Assembly (NCBI RefSeq): GCF_021283545.2 | Contig: NZ_CP128540.1 | Span: 3,321,501 to 3,385,500 of the forward strand | Source of the DNA: Pseudomonas alloputida | GTDB taxonomy: Bacteria > Pseudomonadota > Gammaproteobacteria > Pseudomonadales > Pseudomonadaceae | Length of the DNA stretch: 64,000 nt | Direction of reading: 5' to 3' | In this document: piece by piece, positions 63,953 through 64,000 of the stretch | How the letters are laid out: each line of letters starts with the position of its first letter | Numbering within the stretch: position 1 is the first letter of the stretch | Made by a program: the position numbers and the translations under genes | Notes under the pieces: model-generated | Told to the model about the DNA's origin: nothing | The model's input: the letters and a program-made list of their open reading frames with translations, nothing else | Database searches by the model: none

Positions 63953-64000
63953 TCGTCGGCTCGCCGGTGGCCATCGTCATGTCCAGCCCATCGCTGCCGT
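63942..64000 (+). CDS. Possible start of next gene (RepA expected), partial
   Basis: From ATG 63942 the frame stays open to the window end (MAADRRLAGGHRH...); another ATG in a different frame lies at 63979. Gene order in related ICEs predicts a replication initiator here. Too short to confirm. Confidence 0.25.
   Translation, partial: MAADRRLAGGHRHVQPIAA

Larger units (their letters stand above)
44347..64000 (+). mobile_element. Integrative and conjugative element, Tn4371-like backbone (left part)
   Basis: It begins with a tyrosine integrase and contains, in order, DUF932, ParB, DUF736, DUF2958, DUF2285 and AlpA-like HTH genes, the maintenance block of Tn4371-type ICEs. Conjugation genes are expected beyond the window. 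Defence cargo sits at 45.7-54.2 kb and 59.2-61.8 kb and is visibly richer in A/T than the backbone blocks. The left boundary is only bracketed (44.17-44.35 kb). No tRNA gene and no direct repeat could be tied to it, and the right end is outside. Confidence 0.85.

Overview
The host is almost certainly a Pseudomonas of the putida group. The evidence is high GC, strong Shine-Dalgarno sequences, an extragenic palindrome of the P. putida REP type, and a gene order (T6SS, uvrA2, fecIR-receptor, DAHP synthase, 3-hydroxybutyrate genes, ecotin, acetoacetyl-CoA synthetase) that I recall from the PP_3070-PP_3100 part of strain KT2440. That comparison is from memory, not a search. No rRNA, tRNA or CRISPR array was seen.

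Layout. (1) 1-10.6 kb: the distal half of a type VI secretion operon: tssK (5' end outside the window), tssL, tssM, tagF, a second TssM-like protein with a C-terminal OmpA domain, hcp, tssA. (2) 10.8-17.4 kb: a UvrA2-type ATPase, then an ECF sigma factor / FecR / TonB-receptor signalling unit. (3) 17.5-23.1 kb: an AEC transporter, an MFS transporter, small secreted proteins, and a class I DAHP synthase whose leader carries two tandem aromatic-rich peptide ORFs and a strong intrinsic terminator, which looks like transcription attenuation. (4) 23.1-33.6 kb: a peptide-type ABC importer without its ATPase, then a sigma-54 activator with three candidate binding sites and a -24/-12 promoter in front of a permease and 3-hydroxybutyrate dehydrogenase. 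Ecotin and an acetoacetyl-CoA synthetase with a frameshifted tail follow. (5) 33.6-44.1 kb: a parvulin, an autotransporter, two LysE/RhtB exporters around an AraC regulator, a phosphoesterase, a nitrilase-family hydrolase, ogt, and then degraded material (acyl-CoA synthetase and Rhs remnants, small ORFs).

(6) 44.3-64 kb (runs off the window): an integrative and conjugative element (ICE) of the Tn4371-like type. It starts with a tyrosine integrase and carries the backbone set DUF932, ParB, DUF736, DUF2958, DUF2285 and an AlpA-like HTH. Between integrase and backbone lies a dense defence island: a HigBA-type toxin-antitoxin pair, an ABC-three-component (ABC-3C) system with an Mrr-like nuclease effector plus a fourth PD-(D/E)XK gene, and a SIR2-HerA pair. 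A second cargo site, between DUF736 and DUF2958, holds an overlapping three-gene operon (XRE regulator, unrecognised 419-residue protein, PD-(D/E)XK-like protein). I cannot name it, and it is the best candidate here for an undescribed system.

How they fit together: the hydroxybutyrate genes form one catabolic route (uptake, oxidation to acetoacetate, activation to acetoacetyl-CoA). The T6SS genes encode the baseplate/membrane complex, the tube, and its regulator TagF. The ICE cargo is defence, with overlapping reading frames and candidate autoregulatory inverted repeats in front of two modules.
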